Shown piece after piece: positions 54,018 to 63,673 of a stretch of DNA of 64,000 nt. Each line of letters begins with the position of its first letter. Position 1 is the first letter of the stretch. This DNA is from Meiothermus sp. QL-1 (GTDB lineage Bacteria > Deinococcota > Deinococci > Deinococcales > Thermaceae): positions 1 through 64,000 of the forward strand of contig NZ_QQSV01000001.1 of NCBI RefSeq assembly GCF_003351145.1. The letters are read 5' to 3'. The position numbers and the translations under genes were made by a program. Below the pieces are notes generated by a model that was given only the letters and a program-made list of their open reading frames with translations, did not search any database and was not told the origin of the DNA.

Positions 54018-54176
54018 GCTGCCCATTCTAAAGGGGGCGCAGCCCCCAGCTCGAGGCTGGTACGGTGGGCGGCTTCCACGAAGGAGGTTGCCCGGGTGGG
54101 GGTTTTTCTGTGCGGTGAGAGGCCAGACAGGCGGCGACGGTGGACGGCGGTTTCCTGGTCTACTAGGCTATGTAGG

Positions 54177-55919
54177 GTGCGCACAGGGCTTGCCTTGATT
54201 CTGGGGCTTTCGCTGGCGCTGGCCGCCCCGCCCGCGCAGCTCCTTTCCGGCCATCGGGCCCCGGTGGGGGCCGTGGCGGTGGGCCCGGATGGGCGGCTGG
54301 CCCTGGGGGCCGACGCCTACGTGCAGCTTTACCACCCCTCTGGGCGCTTCCAGCGCACTTTGGTTCACCCCGATACTGTTCGTGCGCTGGACTTTGCCCC
54401 CGACGGCACCCTTCTGAGCGCCTCGGCTGACGCTGCTCTTCGGCTCTGGCGCCCGGATGGCAAAGGACCTCCGCGGGTGTTTCGGGGGCACCGCGACCAG
54501 GTCTGGGCGGCCCGCTTCAGCCCCGATGGGCGGCAATTTGCCAGCGGTGGGGCCGACGGGGCGCTGCGGCTTTGGCAGCCCGAGGGCCAAAGCCAGGCCC
54601 TCGAGCTAGGACGCGGCTTCGTCTACGGGGTGGCCTTTGCCCCAGGGGGGCGCCTGCTGGCCGGGGGTGGGCAGGATGGTCTGGTGCTGTGGAGCCCAGC
54701 CGAGGGCCGCCACCTCCCCCTTCTGACCCCGGCCTCGGTGCGGGCCCTGGCCTGGGGACCCCAGTACCTGGCCAGCGGCGACCGTGAGGGGTTCGTTCGG
54801 TTTTGGGAGCCGACGGGCCGCTTTGCAGGGCAGTTCCTCGGCCATCGGCTGGCGGTGAGCGCGCTGGCCTGGGGACCTGGGGGGCTGCTGAGCGGGGGGC
54901 AGGATGGACGGATCGTCCTCTGGGCGGGGGAGAGGGCCCGTTGGGTCCTTCGTGGAAGTCCGGTGTTGAGTCTGGCAGCGGGAGGGGAGGGCTTTTTGAG
55001 CGGTCACGACGATGGGCGGGCCCGGCTTTGGCGCTGGGGAGGGGAGTTGCTGGCGACCCTCGAGCCCCCCGCGGCCTCGGTGTCGGCGCTGGCCTACCAA
55101 CCCGGTGGGGCTCTGCTGGCCAGCGGGGGCTGGGAAGGGGAGGTCTGGCTTTGGGACCCTCGGGGCCGGCCGGTGCGCAGGCTCGAGGGGGCCGGGCTGG
55201 AGATCACAGCCCTTGCCTTCAGCCCAGACGGGCAGTACCTGGCCGCGGGCAGCCGCGATGGGTGGGTGCGCCTCTACCAGGTGGAAAGCGGACGGCTGGT
55301 GCAGGCCCTGGCGGCGCACGGGGAGGGGGTAGGGGCGCTGGCCTTCACCCCCGACGGGCGGAGTCTGGCCACCGGCGGGCGCGACCGGCTGGTGGGCCTT
55401 TGGGACTGGAGGAGGGGGGAGCGGCGGCTCGAGTTCCGCGCCCACGAGTCCCACCTCACCGGGCTGGCCTTCGTTCAGGGAGGCCGTCGCCTGGCCAGCG
55501 CCAGCAGCGACGAGAGCCTGGCTTTCTGGGCCCTGTCCCCCGAGGGGGTGCGGCTGGAACGCCGGATCAAGACCCCCTCCGGCCTCCACGGCCTGGCCCT
55601 GAGCCCCGACGGACGCACCCTGGCCACCGCCGGCCGCGATGGAGCCGTAAGGCTTTGGGAGGCTCGGACCGGTGCCCTTCTCCGCACGCTAAGAGGCCAT
55701 ACCGAGGCGGTCCGGGCTCTGGCCTTTGCCCCCGATGGACAGAGGCTGGCCAGCGTGGGCTGGGACAAAACCCTATATCTTTGGAGCGTGCAGGGCGACC
55801 TCTTGGGGACCACCCCTGGCTTCGTCCGCCCCCTTTATGCCGTGGCCTGGGGCGGCCTTCTGGCGGTGGGGGGCGGCACCCTGGACCATGGCGGGACCAT
55901 CGCCCTGTTCAGGCCCTAA
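54177..55919 (+). CDS. Secreted WD40-repeat protein with 14 blades
   Basis: A 580-residue protein. A signal peptide (TGLALILGLSLALAAP) is followed by 14 consecutive WD40-type repeats and almost nothing else, so it should fold as two seven-bladed propellers. Typical units are GHRDQVWAARFSPDGRQFAS and GHTEAVRALAFAPDGQRLAS. GTG 54177 is preceded by TAGGCT (54164-54169) 7 nt upstream; an upstream extension of the frame to 53637 is not real. Such propellers are protein-interaction scaffolds; the partner is unknown. Convergent with the next gene by 4 nt. Confidence 0.92.
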   Translation: MRTGLALILGLSLALAAPPAQLLSGHRAPVGAVAVGPDGRLALGADAYVQLYHPSGRFQRTLVHPDTVRALDFAPDGTLLSASADAALRLWRPDGKGPPRVFRGHRDQVWAARFSPDGRQFASGGADGALRLWQPEGQSQALELGRGFVYGVAFAPGGRLLAGGGQDGLVLWSPAEGRHLPLLTPASVRALAWGPQYLASGDREGFVRFWEPTGRFAGQFLGHRLAVSALAWGPGGLLSGGQDGRIVLWAGERARWVLRGSPVLSLAAGGEGFLSGHDDGRARLWRWGGELLATLEPPAASVSALAYQPGGALLASGGWEGEVWLWDPRGRPVRRLEGAGLEITALAFSPDGQYLAAGSRDGWVRLYQVESGRLVQALAAHGEGVGALAFTPDGRSLATGGRDRLVGLWDWRRGERRLEFRAHESHLTGLAFVQGGRRLASASSDESLAFWALSPEGVRLERRIKTPSGLHGLALSPDGRTLATAGRDGAVRLWEARTGALLRTLRGHTEAVRALAFAPDGQRLASVGWDKTLYLWSVQGDLLGTTPGFVRPLYAVAWGGLLAVGGGTLDHGGTIALFRP

Positions 55920-56212
55920 GGGCCCTCTGGCCAGACCCGTCCGTAGGCCCGCACCTCTCCTTGGGGAAAGGCCCGCTCCAGAAGCCCTCGCAGAAAGCAC
56001 CCGGCCGGGGGTAGGAGCCCGCGGCAGCTCGAGTTCACGTACACGAAAGCGTAGCGGGGCGGCCTGGGCGACTGGCTGTAGGCGAGTGTTCCCTCGTATT
56101 CAGGAAAAGCCTCGTAAAAAAGCGAAAGCAGCCCTTCCAGCAGCCCCTGGGCCTCGGGCAGGGGGGCCTCGCCCTTGGGCCGCACCCACAGGGTCACCAC
56201 CTTCAGGGCCAC
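55916..56212 (-). CDS. Conserved hypothetical protein, 98 residues
   Basis: A small mixed alpha/beta protein (VALKVVTLWVRPKGEAPL; GLLEGLLSLFYEAFPEYE; YAFVYVNSSCRGLLPPAGCFLRGLLERAF) with two cysteines. GTG 56212 follows GGAGGTGG, and the gene overlaps the end of the BtuF-like gene by 10 nt, so it is in the htrA operon. The frame extends upstream into that gene without meaning. Function unknown. Confidence 0.7.
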   Translation of the reverse strand: MALKVVTLWVRPKGEAPLPEAQGLLEGLLSLFYEAFPEYEGTLAYSQSPRPPRYAFVYVNSSCRGLLPPAGCFLRGLLERAFPQGEVRAYGRVWPEGP

Positions 56213-56976
56213 GGCCCACCTCCAGAGGCCAAAAGCCGGGCCAGCCGCTCCACCCCTTCGGCCAGCCTGGGGCCTGGCCGGCCTAGGTAGGCCTCCTCCA
56301 GGGCGAAAACCTGCTGCCTTCGCACCGCCGGAATATCCAGCCCCCGGCGCAGCACCAGTTCTGGTCTGAGCCGCCGGGCCCCGCACCAGGCCACCACCAC
56401 CACATCGGGCTGGGCGGCCTCCACCTCAGCGGGGCTCAGGGGCTTGGAGCGCACCGGCAGATGGGCAAAAGCGTTCTGCGCCCCCAGGGCCTCCAGCATC
56501 TGGGTGACCCAGCTATCCCGCCCGGCGGCGATCATGGGCTTGGGCCACCACTCCACCATCACCCTGGGGGGGCGCTCCCAGGCTGGCAGGAGCGCCCTGG
56601 CCCGGTGAATCCGCTCCTGCATAGCCTCCACCACCTGCCTCCCCCGGGCTTCTACCCCAAGCGCCCGGGCCACCTGCAGGATGTCCTCGTAGACCCCCTC
56701 CAGGCTTTGGGGATCGAGCACCAGGTGGGGAATGCCGCGCTGTACCAGCCCCTCCACCACGCGCTCCATCCCCGGTACGCTCAGGCTGGCCAGCACCAGG
56801 TCGGGCCGCAGGGCCTCTACCTTGTCGAGGTCTACCTGGAGGTCTGGCCCCACCCGGGGCAGCCGGGCCACCTCGGGGGGGAAGTCTGAGTTGTCATCTA
56901 CCCCTACCAGCCGGTCTAGAAGGCCGAGGGACCAGATGATCTCGGTGTTGGAGCAGGTGAGGCTCACCAGGCGCAT
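56203..56976 (-). CDS. BtuF-like (cobalamin/Fe-siderophore type) binding-protein fold, no signal peptide
   Basis: A 257-residue protein with the helical-backbone binding-protein fold: MRLVSLTCSNTEIIWSLGL, LVGVDDNSDFPPEV, VDLDKVEALRPDLVLAS, DSWVTQMLEALGAQNAF and AQPDVVVVAWCG. It lacks any signal peptide or lipobox and so should be cytoplasmic. ATG 56976 fits the start of homologous proteins; a GTG at 56997 directly after htrA is possible. No permease or ATPase is nearby. Confidence 0.87.
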   Translation of the reverse strand: MRLVSLTCSNTEIIWSLGLLDRLVGVDDNSDFPPEVARLPRVGPDLQVDLDKVEALRPDLVLASLSVPGMERVVEGLVQRGIPHLVLDPQSLEGVYEDILQVARALGVEARGRQVVEAMQERIHRARALLPAWERPPRVMVEWWPKPMIAAGRDSWVTQMLEALGAQNAFAHLPVRSKPLSPAEVEAAQPDVVVVAWCGARRLRPELVLRRGLDIPAVRRQQVFALEEAYLGRPGPRLAEGVERLARLLASGGGPWP

Positions 56977-57003
56977 AGGGTTATGCGTATTATGCACCCC
57001 CTG

Positions 57004-58239
<1,236 letters not shown>

Positions 58240-58297
58240 CTAAAAAACCTCCTGTTCTTAGTGTAGCGAGCCCCGGTGAAGACGGCGTGAAGTGGAT

Positions 58298-59158
58298 TTA
58301 TGAAAAGACCACGGTCTTGTTGCCGTAGACGATAATGCGGTCCTCCAGGTGCCACTGCACCGCCCGGGCCAGCACGGTGCGCTCGAGGTCGCGGCCCAGG
58401 CGCACCAGGTCGGCCACGTTGTGCCGGTGGGAGACCCGCACCACATCCTGCTCGATGATAGGCCCTTGGTCCAGCTCCTCGGTCACGTAGTGGGCGGTGG
58501 CCCCGATGATCTTCACCCCCCGCTGGTAGGCCTGCTTGTAGGGGTTGGCCCCCACGAAGGCCGGCAGGAAGGAGTGGTGGATGTTGATGATGCGGTTGGG
58601 GTAGTGGGCCACGAAGGCGGGCGTGAGGATCTGCATGTAGCGGGCCAGCACCAATAGGTCGTTGCCCTGCAAAAGCTCCAGCATGCGGGCCTCGGCCTCC
58701 TCTTTTCTGCCCTTTTCCACCGGTACGTGATGGAAAGGAATGCCGAAGCGCTCCACCTCAGCCCGAAGGTCGGGGTGGTTGGAGATGACCTGGGTGATGG
58801 TGCAGGGGAGCTCCTTGTTGCTGTGCCGCCAGAGGAGTTCCAGAAGAGCGTGGTCGTAGCGGGAGACCAGGATGGCCACCTTCTTCACCTCGGCAGCGTA
58901 GGCAATGCGCCAGTCCATCTGGAAGCGCTCGGCCACCGTCTCGGCGAAGGCTTTCTCCAGGATTTCGCGCGAAACATCCAGGTGCGGGGTCTGGAATTCC
59001 AGCCGCATGAAGAAGAGCCCCCCTTCGGGGTCGGTGGAGTGCTGGTCGAGGGCGGTGATGTTGGCCCCGTGGTGAAAGAGGAAGCTCGAGACCGCGGCTA
59101 CGATGCCGGGCCGGTCAGGACAGGTGATGAGGAGGCGCGCGGTGGTCTCGGACCGCAT
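58298..59158 (-). CDS. purU: Formyltetrahydrofolate deformylase
   Basis: Hydrolyses 10-formyl-THF to formate and THF. The 286-residue protein has an N-terminal ACT domain ([20 protein letters not shown]) and a formyltransferase-fold domain with [27 protein letters not shown] and [20 protein letters not shown], which carry the catalytic Asn/His/Asp set. TAGCCT (59167-59172, minus) lies 8 nt before the ATG. Confidence 0.96.
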   Translation of the reverse strand: MRSETTARLLITCPDRPGIVAAVSSFLFHHGANITALDQHSTDPEGGLFFMRLEFQTPHLDVSREILEKAFAETVAERFQMDWRIAYAAEVKKVAILVSRYDHALLELLWRHSNKELPCTITQVISNHPDLRAEVERFGIPFHHVPVEKGRKEEAEARMLELLQGNDLLVLARYMQILTPAFVAHYPNRIINIHHSFLPAFVGANPYKQAYQRGVKIIGATAHYVTEELDQGPIIEQDVVRVSHRHNVADLVRLGRDLERTVLARAVQWHLEDRIIVYGNKTVVFS

Positions 59159-59191
59159 ACCGGATAAGGCTATCGGCTTTTAGAGCGGAGC

Positions 59192-60016
59192 TCAACCGGA
59201 TTGCAGCAGGAAGCGCGCCATACCGGGGAAACGCCGGGCCCAGTGGGCCTCGTGGTGGGCGCCTGCGGGGTCCTCCAGGTAGTGGTAATCCACCCCCAGG
59301 CGCCAGCCCTTCTGCAAAAGCAGCCGGTGCATTCGGCGCACATCCTCCAGGTAGCGGCGGCTGTCCACCCCGGAGAGGCTTAGCTCGAGGTGGCCCACGT
59401 CCATGTAAAGCCGGCCCGGTGCCCGGGGGGTCTTTTCCACCAGGTGGTAGATGGCCCCTTCAGCAAACCAGAAGGAGGGGCTCATCACCCCAGCACCCCC
59501 GAAGACCTGGGGGTAGAGGTGGTAGGCGCAAAGGCTGATAAAGCCCCCCATCGAGGAGCCCGCGATGGCGGTATGGGCGCGGCCCGGTAGGGTGCGAAGC
59601 TCGTCGTCGATGAAGGGCTTGAGGGTTTCCACGATGAAGCGCAAATACCGGGCCCCCCGGCCCCCCCCATACCGGGGGTCGCGGAAGGGGCTGTACTCGT
59701 CGAGCCGCTCCAGGCCCATGTTGGGGATGCCCACCACGATGGCCTCCAGCCCTTCCCTGGCCAAGGCCTCCATGTTCTCGTCCACCTGCCACTCCCCCAC
59801 GTAGCTGGTGGCCTCGTCGAAGAGGTTCTGCCCGTCGTGCATGTAGAGCACCGGGTAGCGCCGCTCGCTTTGGCGGTAGGAGGGGGGCAGGTAGACCCGG
59901 ATGTCCCGCTGGTTGCCGAGCTCCGGGCTCCGCAGGCCTTCGAAGACCCATACCTCGCCCACCACGGTGTGGCCGGGGCCCTGGGGGTGGGGGGTCCAGG
60001 TCGAGGAGGCGCGCAC
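59192..60016 (-). CDS. Alpha/beta-hydrolase esterase (enterochelin-esterase-like family)
   Basis: A 274-residue esterase of the putative-esterase/Fes family: RDIRVYLPPSYRQ, YPVLYMHDGQNLFDEATSY, nucleophile Ser in IAGSSMGGFISL, and a late His in HHEAHWARRFP. No signal peptide, so probably cytoplasmic. Substrate unknown. It starts at GTG 60016 with TAGAAT 6 nt upstream, a leaderless arrangement. The divergent lipoprotein gene starts 75 nt away. Confidence 0.92.
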   Translation of the reverse strand: MRASSTWTPHPQGPGHTVVGEVWVFEGLRSPELGNQRDIRVYLPPSYRQSERRYPVLYMHDGQNLFDEATSYVGEWQVDENMEALAREGLEAIVVGIPNMGLERLDEYSPFRDPRYGGGRGARYLRFIVETLKPFIDDELRTLPGRAHTAIAGSSMGGFISLCAYHLYPQVFGGAGVMSPSFWFAEGAIYHLVEKTPRAPGRLYMDVGHLELSLSGVDSRRYLEDVRRMHRLLLQKGWRLGVDYHYLEDPAGAHHEAHWARRFPGMARFLLQSG

Positions 60017-60091
60017 CAGGCCATTCTACGAGAGACGGGTTTTGTTGGTTGGGTCAAGGTTTGCTTGGTTCTTTTCGAGAAGACTCAAAGT

Positions 60092-60697
60092 GTGCGCGCT
60101 CTGGGCTTTGCGCTAATATTTTCCGGCCTGGCCCTGGCCTGCACCACCCCCTTCTACCCCACCGACCCCAGCCTGCGCTGGCGCTACCGCGTCTTGAACG
60201 ACAACCAGGTCTACACCCAGAGCTTTGTGTCCAACGGCCCCAACGCCCTGCTGGAACGGCGGCAGTTCGCCGACCGCACTGAGACCACCCCCTGGAGCTG
60301 CACCCCGCAGGGCCTGCAGGCCCTGCCCCAGGAGGAGCGCCCCATTCCAGGCGGCAGCGTGCGCCTGACCCGGCTGGCGGGGGTGGTGCTCCCGAGCGGC
60401 CGCTGGCAGGTGGGGGAGAGCTGGACCTACCGCTACGAGCTCAAGGGAAGGGTGGCCTTCCTCGAGTTCACCGGCTTCCTCGAGGTCGAGAACCGCGTGG
60501 TGGCCCGGGAGACCGTGGTGGTGCCGGCGGGGCGCTTCGAGGCTTTGCGGGTCGAGGCCACCTTCAAGGGTGAGTTCGGCCTGGCCTTTGGAGGGCGCGC
60601 CACCTACTGGTTTGCCGAGGGGGTGGGGGTGGTCAAGCAGGTGAGCGAGGGGAGTTTTGGCGGCATAAGCAGCGAGCTAATCGAGTTCCGGCGCTAG
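60092..60697 (+). CDS. Lipoprotein of unknown function
   Basis: A 201-residue exported protein with a type II signal peptide and lipobox LALAC (FALIFSGLALACTTPF). The mature part is all beta (RWRYRVLNDNQVYTQSF; WQVGESWTYRYELKGRV; AGRFEALRVEATFKGEF), like proteins with repeated sandwich strands. GTG 60092 is chosen since it is the only start directly ahead of the signal peptide. The frame extends further upstream without coding signs. It overlaps the convergent GNAT gene by 21 nt. Confidence 0.8.
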   Translation: MRALGFALIFSGLALACTTPFYPTDPSLRWRYRVLNDNQVYTQSFVSNGPNALLERRQFADRTETTPWSCTPQGLQALPQEERPIPGGSVRLTRLAGVVLPSGRWQVGESWTYRYELKGRVAFLEFTGFLEVENRVVARETVVVPAGRFEALRVEATFKGEFGLAFGGRATYWFAEGVGVVKQVSEGSFGGISSELIEFRR

Positions 60698-61273
60698 CTC
60701 GCCGTAAAGCCGGGCGCGAAGGCGGGCCCTGACCCGGGGCCACTCCTCGTCCACAATCGAGTAGACCGCGGTGTCGCGCACCTCCCCGGTCGGGTAGATC
60801 TGGTCCTTGCGCAGGATGCCCTCCAGGGTGGCCCCCAGCTTCTCGATGGCCCTTCGGCTCCGCAGGTTGCGGGCATCGGCCCTGAGCTGCACCCGGATGG
60901 CCCCCAGGGTTTCGAAGGCGTGCTCGAGCAAGAGGTACTTGCTCTCGGGGTTGACATGGCTGCCCTGGAAAGGGGTGAAAATCCAGGTGGTGATCTCTAC
61001 CGAGCGATGGGCCGGGTTGACCCGCACATACCCGGTGCGCCCGGCTATTCGGTTGCTGGCCCTATCCAGAATAGCCCAGTTGACCCGGTCGGGGGCCGCG
61101 AGGAGCGAGCGGATGTACTCCTCCATGGCAGCCAGGGTGGCCTCGCGGGGGGTGAGGGCCATGTAGCGGAGTGCTTCGGGGTCGAAGTGCTCGAGCATGG
61201 CCGCGGCGTGCTCCAGCCCCAAAGGTATAAGCCGCACGAAGCGCCCCTCCAGGGGAATGCTCTCGTGCCACAT
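60677..61273 (-). CDS. GNAT-family N-acetyltransferase (RimJ/RimL type)
   Basis: A 198-residue acetyltransferase: GRFVRLIPLGLEHAAAM, IAGRTGYVRVNPAHRSVEI, WIFTPFQGSHVNPESKYLLLEHAF and RADARNLRSRRAIEKLGATLEG (acetyl-CoA site), given in parts. RimJ/L relatives modify ribosomal or other protein N-termini. ATG 61273 is preferred, with TAGCCT 8 nt upstream; an in-frame start at 61291 is possible. Confidence 0.9.
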   Translation of the reverse strand: MWHESIPLEGRFVRLIPLGLEHAAAMLEHFDPEALRYMALTPREATLAAMEEYIRSLLAAPDRVNWAILDRASNRIAGRTGYVRVNPAHRSVEITTWIFTPFQGSHVNPESKYLLLEHAFETLGAIRVQLRADARNLRSRRAIEKLGATLEGILRKDQIYPTGEVRDTAVYSIVDEEWPRVRARLRARLYGELAPELD

Positions 61274-61313
61274 ATGACCCAAGGCTACCACTGTTTTGGG
61301 CTAGACTGGGGGT

Positions 61314-61820
61314 GTGATTCGCGTGGGCGTGCTGACCATCTCCGACCGGGAGGCGCGGGGCGAGGTGGAGGACCAGGCCTATGCCGCTGTCCGCGAGGCC
61401 CTGGCTCTGGGCCCATACGAGATTACCCACTACGAAATCGTTCCTGATGAGCCTGCCCAGATCAAGCGCGTCCTGAGGCTCTGGACCGACCGAGAGGGGC
61501 TGGATGTGATTCTTACCAGCGGCAGCATCCGCCTAAGCAGCCGCGACCACGCCCCCGAGGCCACCCGGGAGATGCTCGAGAAGGAAGCCCCCGGCATCGC
61601 GGAGTTGATTCGACGCGAAACCTACAAGAAAAACCCCCTGGCTGCGCTCTCGCGGGGGGTGGCCGGGGTGCGGGGCAAGACCCTGATTGTCAACCTGCCC
61701 GGCGGACCCCAGGCCTGCCGCGACTCCCTGGAGGTCCTTTTGCCCCTGATTCCCGAGGCGGTGGAGCGCATCACCGGCCGCCCGGTGGGCCAGATGGCCC
61801 AGTCCTTCTGGTTTGACTAG
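61314..61820 (+). CDS. MoaB/MogA-like molybdopterin-binding-fold protein with degenerate motif
   Basis: A 168-residue protein of the MoaB/Mog fold: VGVLTISDREARGEVEDQ at the N-terminus, and PEATREMLEKEAPGIAELIR with KTLIVNLPGGPQACRDSL at the C-terminus. The molybdopterin-binding motif TTGGTGxSxRDVTPEAT reads TSGSIRLSSRDHAPEAT, so the glycine-rich turn is lost. No other molybdenum cofactor gene is in the window. GTG 61314 follows TAGACT (61302-61307) by 6 nt. It may have lost or changed activity. Confidence 0.88.
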   Translation: MIRVGVLTISDREARGEVEDQAYAAVREALALGPYEITHYEIVPDEPAQIKRVLRLWTDREGLDVILTSGSIRLSSRDHAPEATREMLEKEAPGIAELIRRETYKKNPLAALSRGVAGVRGKTLIVNLPGGPQACRDSLEVLLPLIPEAVERITGRPVGQMAQSFWFD

Positions 61821-61837
61821 TCTGCTATCCTATTGCG

Positions 61838-63673
61838 GTGCGAGCATCGCGTCTGGACGTAAAAGCCACGCTTCGTGAAGCCCTGGTTGAGGCGCTGCAG
61901 GGCCTGGGCCTTGGCGAGCTGCCGGAGGTGGTGGTGCAGGAGACCCCGCCGGATAAGCCGGGCGACTACGGCACCCCGGTGGCCATGGCCCTGGCCCGCC
62001 ATTTGCGCAAGGCCCCCGCACAGATCGCCGCCGACCTGGCCCAGACCCTCCAGCCTCCCCCCTGGGTGCGCCGCGTTCTGGTCCTGGGGGGGTACCTGAA
62101 CTTCGAGCTCGAGCCGGCCTTCCTGGTAGAGAACGCCACCCAGCCCCTGCCGCCCTTTCCCCCCAAGGAAGGCAAGGTGCTCTTGGAGCACACCTCGGTC
62201 AACCCCAACAAGGAGCTTCACGTGGGCCACCTGCGCAACATCTGCCTGGGCGACGCGCTGGCCCGCATCCTGCGCTTCGTGGGGCACCAGGTGGAGGTGA
62301 TGAACTACATCGACGACACTGGGCGGCAGGCGGCCGAGAGCCTTTTCGCCCTGGCCTACTTTGGCCTGGGGGCCCCCTCGGGGAAGTACGACCACTGGGT
62401 GGGGCAGGCCTACGTGCGGCTTCACCGGGCGATGGAAGACCCCGCGGCAAAGGCCCGGATTGAGGAAGGGGTCCAGGCAACCCTGCACCGGCTGGAGGCT
62501 GGGGAGCTCAGGGCCGAGGTGGAGCGGATTCTGAAGGCCCAGCTCGCCACCATGTACCGCCTGGGGGCCGAGTACGACCTCCTGGTCTGGGAGTCGGACA
62601 TCGTGCGGGAGGGGCTTTTGGAGAAGGCCATGCGGGCCCTGGAGGCCTCCCCCTACGTCCTGCGCCCCAAGGAGGGCAAGTATGCCGGGGCTTTGGTGAT
62701 GGACACCAGCCCCTTCATCCCGGGGCTGGAGGACCCCTACCTGGTGCTCATCCGCTCCAACGGCACCTCCACCTACACCGCCAAGGACATCGCCCTGCAG
62801 TTTTGGAAGATGGGGCTTTTGCAGGGCCTTCGCTTCCTTCCCTACGATACCCAGCCCAGCGGGGCCATCCTGTACAGCACCCATCCCGAGGGCCAGCCCA
62901 TGCCCTTTGGCGGGGCTCAGGAGACCATCAACGTGGTGGACGCCCGCCAGAGCCACGCGCTGCGGGTGGTGCAGGCCTCCCTCGAGGTCGAAGGGCGGCC
63001 CGACCTGGCCCAGAAGTGCTTCCACCTGGCCTACGAGACCGTGCTGCTGGAGGGGCAGCAGATGTCAGGGCGCAAGGGCATCACCATCTCGGTCGACGAG
63101 GTGCTGGACGAGGCGGTGCGCCGGGTGCGCCGGGTAATCGACGAGAAGAACCCCGGCCACCCCAGCCCCGCCGAGGCTGCCGAGGCGATTGGGGTGGGGG
63201 CGGTTCGCTTCGCCATGCTCAAGACCGAGGCCAAAAAGCAGATCGACTTTCGCTACGAGCAGGCCTTGAGCCTGGAGGGCGACACCGGGCCCTACGTGCA
63301 GTACGCCTACGCCCGGGCCGGGGCCATCTTGCGCAAGGCAGAGGAGATGGGTCTGGGGGAGGAGGCGCCGGACTTCACCCAGGCCACTTCCTACGAGGTC
63401 GCCCTGGCCAGGACCCTGCTGCGCTTCGCCGAGGTGGTGCAGGACGCCGCGCGCAACAAAGCCCCTCATATCCTGGCCCAGTACCTGCTGGATCTGGCCG
63501 CGGCCTGGAACAGCTTCTACAATGCCAAAACCCCCGAGGGCCGTCCGGCCACCCCGGTCCTCACCGCACCGCCGGGGCTGCGGGGGGTGCGGCTGCGGTT
63601 GGTGGAGGCCCTGCGCACAACCCTACGGCAGGGGCTCTGGCTTCTGGGACTGAGGGCCCCCGAGGTGATGTAG
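61838..63673 (+). CDS. argS: Arginyl-tRNA synthetase
   Basis: A class I synthetase of 611 residues. It has an N-terminal Add1 domain, the HIGH-type motif ELHVGHLRN, SNGTSTYTAKDIALQ, the KMSKS-like QMSGRKGITIS, and a C-terminal DALR anticodon-binding domain (DTGPYVQYAYARAGAIL). GTG 61838 follows TATCCT (61826-61831) by exactly 6 nt: another leaderless gene. It is about 33 kb from the tRNA-Arg gene and not linked to it. Confidence 0.97.
   Translation: MRASRLDVKATLREALVEALQGLGLGELPEVVVQETPPDKPGDYGTPVAMALARHLRKAPAQIAADLAQTLQPPPWVRRVLVLGGYLNFELEPAFLVENATQPLPPFPPKEGKVLLEHTSVNPNKELHVGHLRNICLGDALARILRFVGHQVEVMNYIDDTGRQAAESLFALAYFGLGAPSGKYDHWVGQAYVRLHRAMEDPAAKARIEEGVQATLHRLEAGELRAEVERILKAQLATMYRLGAEYDLLVWESDIVREGLLEKAMRALEASPYVLRPKEGKYAGALVMDTSPFIPGLEDPYLVLIRSNGTSTYTAKDIALQFWKMGLLQGLRFLPYDTQPSGAILYSTHPEGQPMPFGGAQETINVVDARQSHALRVVQASLEVEGRPDLAQKCFHLAYETVLLEGQQMSGRKGITISVDEVLDEAVRRVRRVIDEKNPGHPSPAEAAEAIGVGAVRFAMLKTEAKKQIDFRYEQALSLEGDTGPYVQYAYARAGAILRKAEEMGLGEEAPDFTQATSYEVALARTLLRFAEVVQDAARNKAPHILAQYLLDLAAAWNSFYNAKTPEGRPATPVLTAPPGLRGVRLRLVEALRTTLRQGLWLLGLRAPEVM

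Noticed and set aside
53637-54176. N-terminal 180 residues in frame with the WD40 protein
   Set aside because: They overlap the FKBP gene antisense and lack homology; signal peptide and -10 element mark the start at 54177.
61817-63025. 402-codon minus-strand frame opposite argS
   Set aside because: Antisense shadow of argS; composition typical of reversed high-GC coding sequence.
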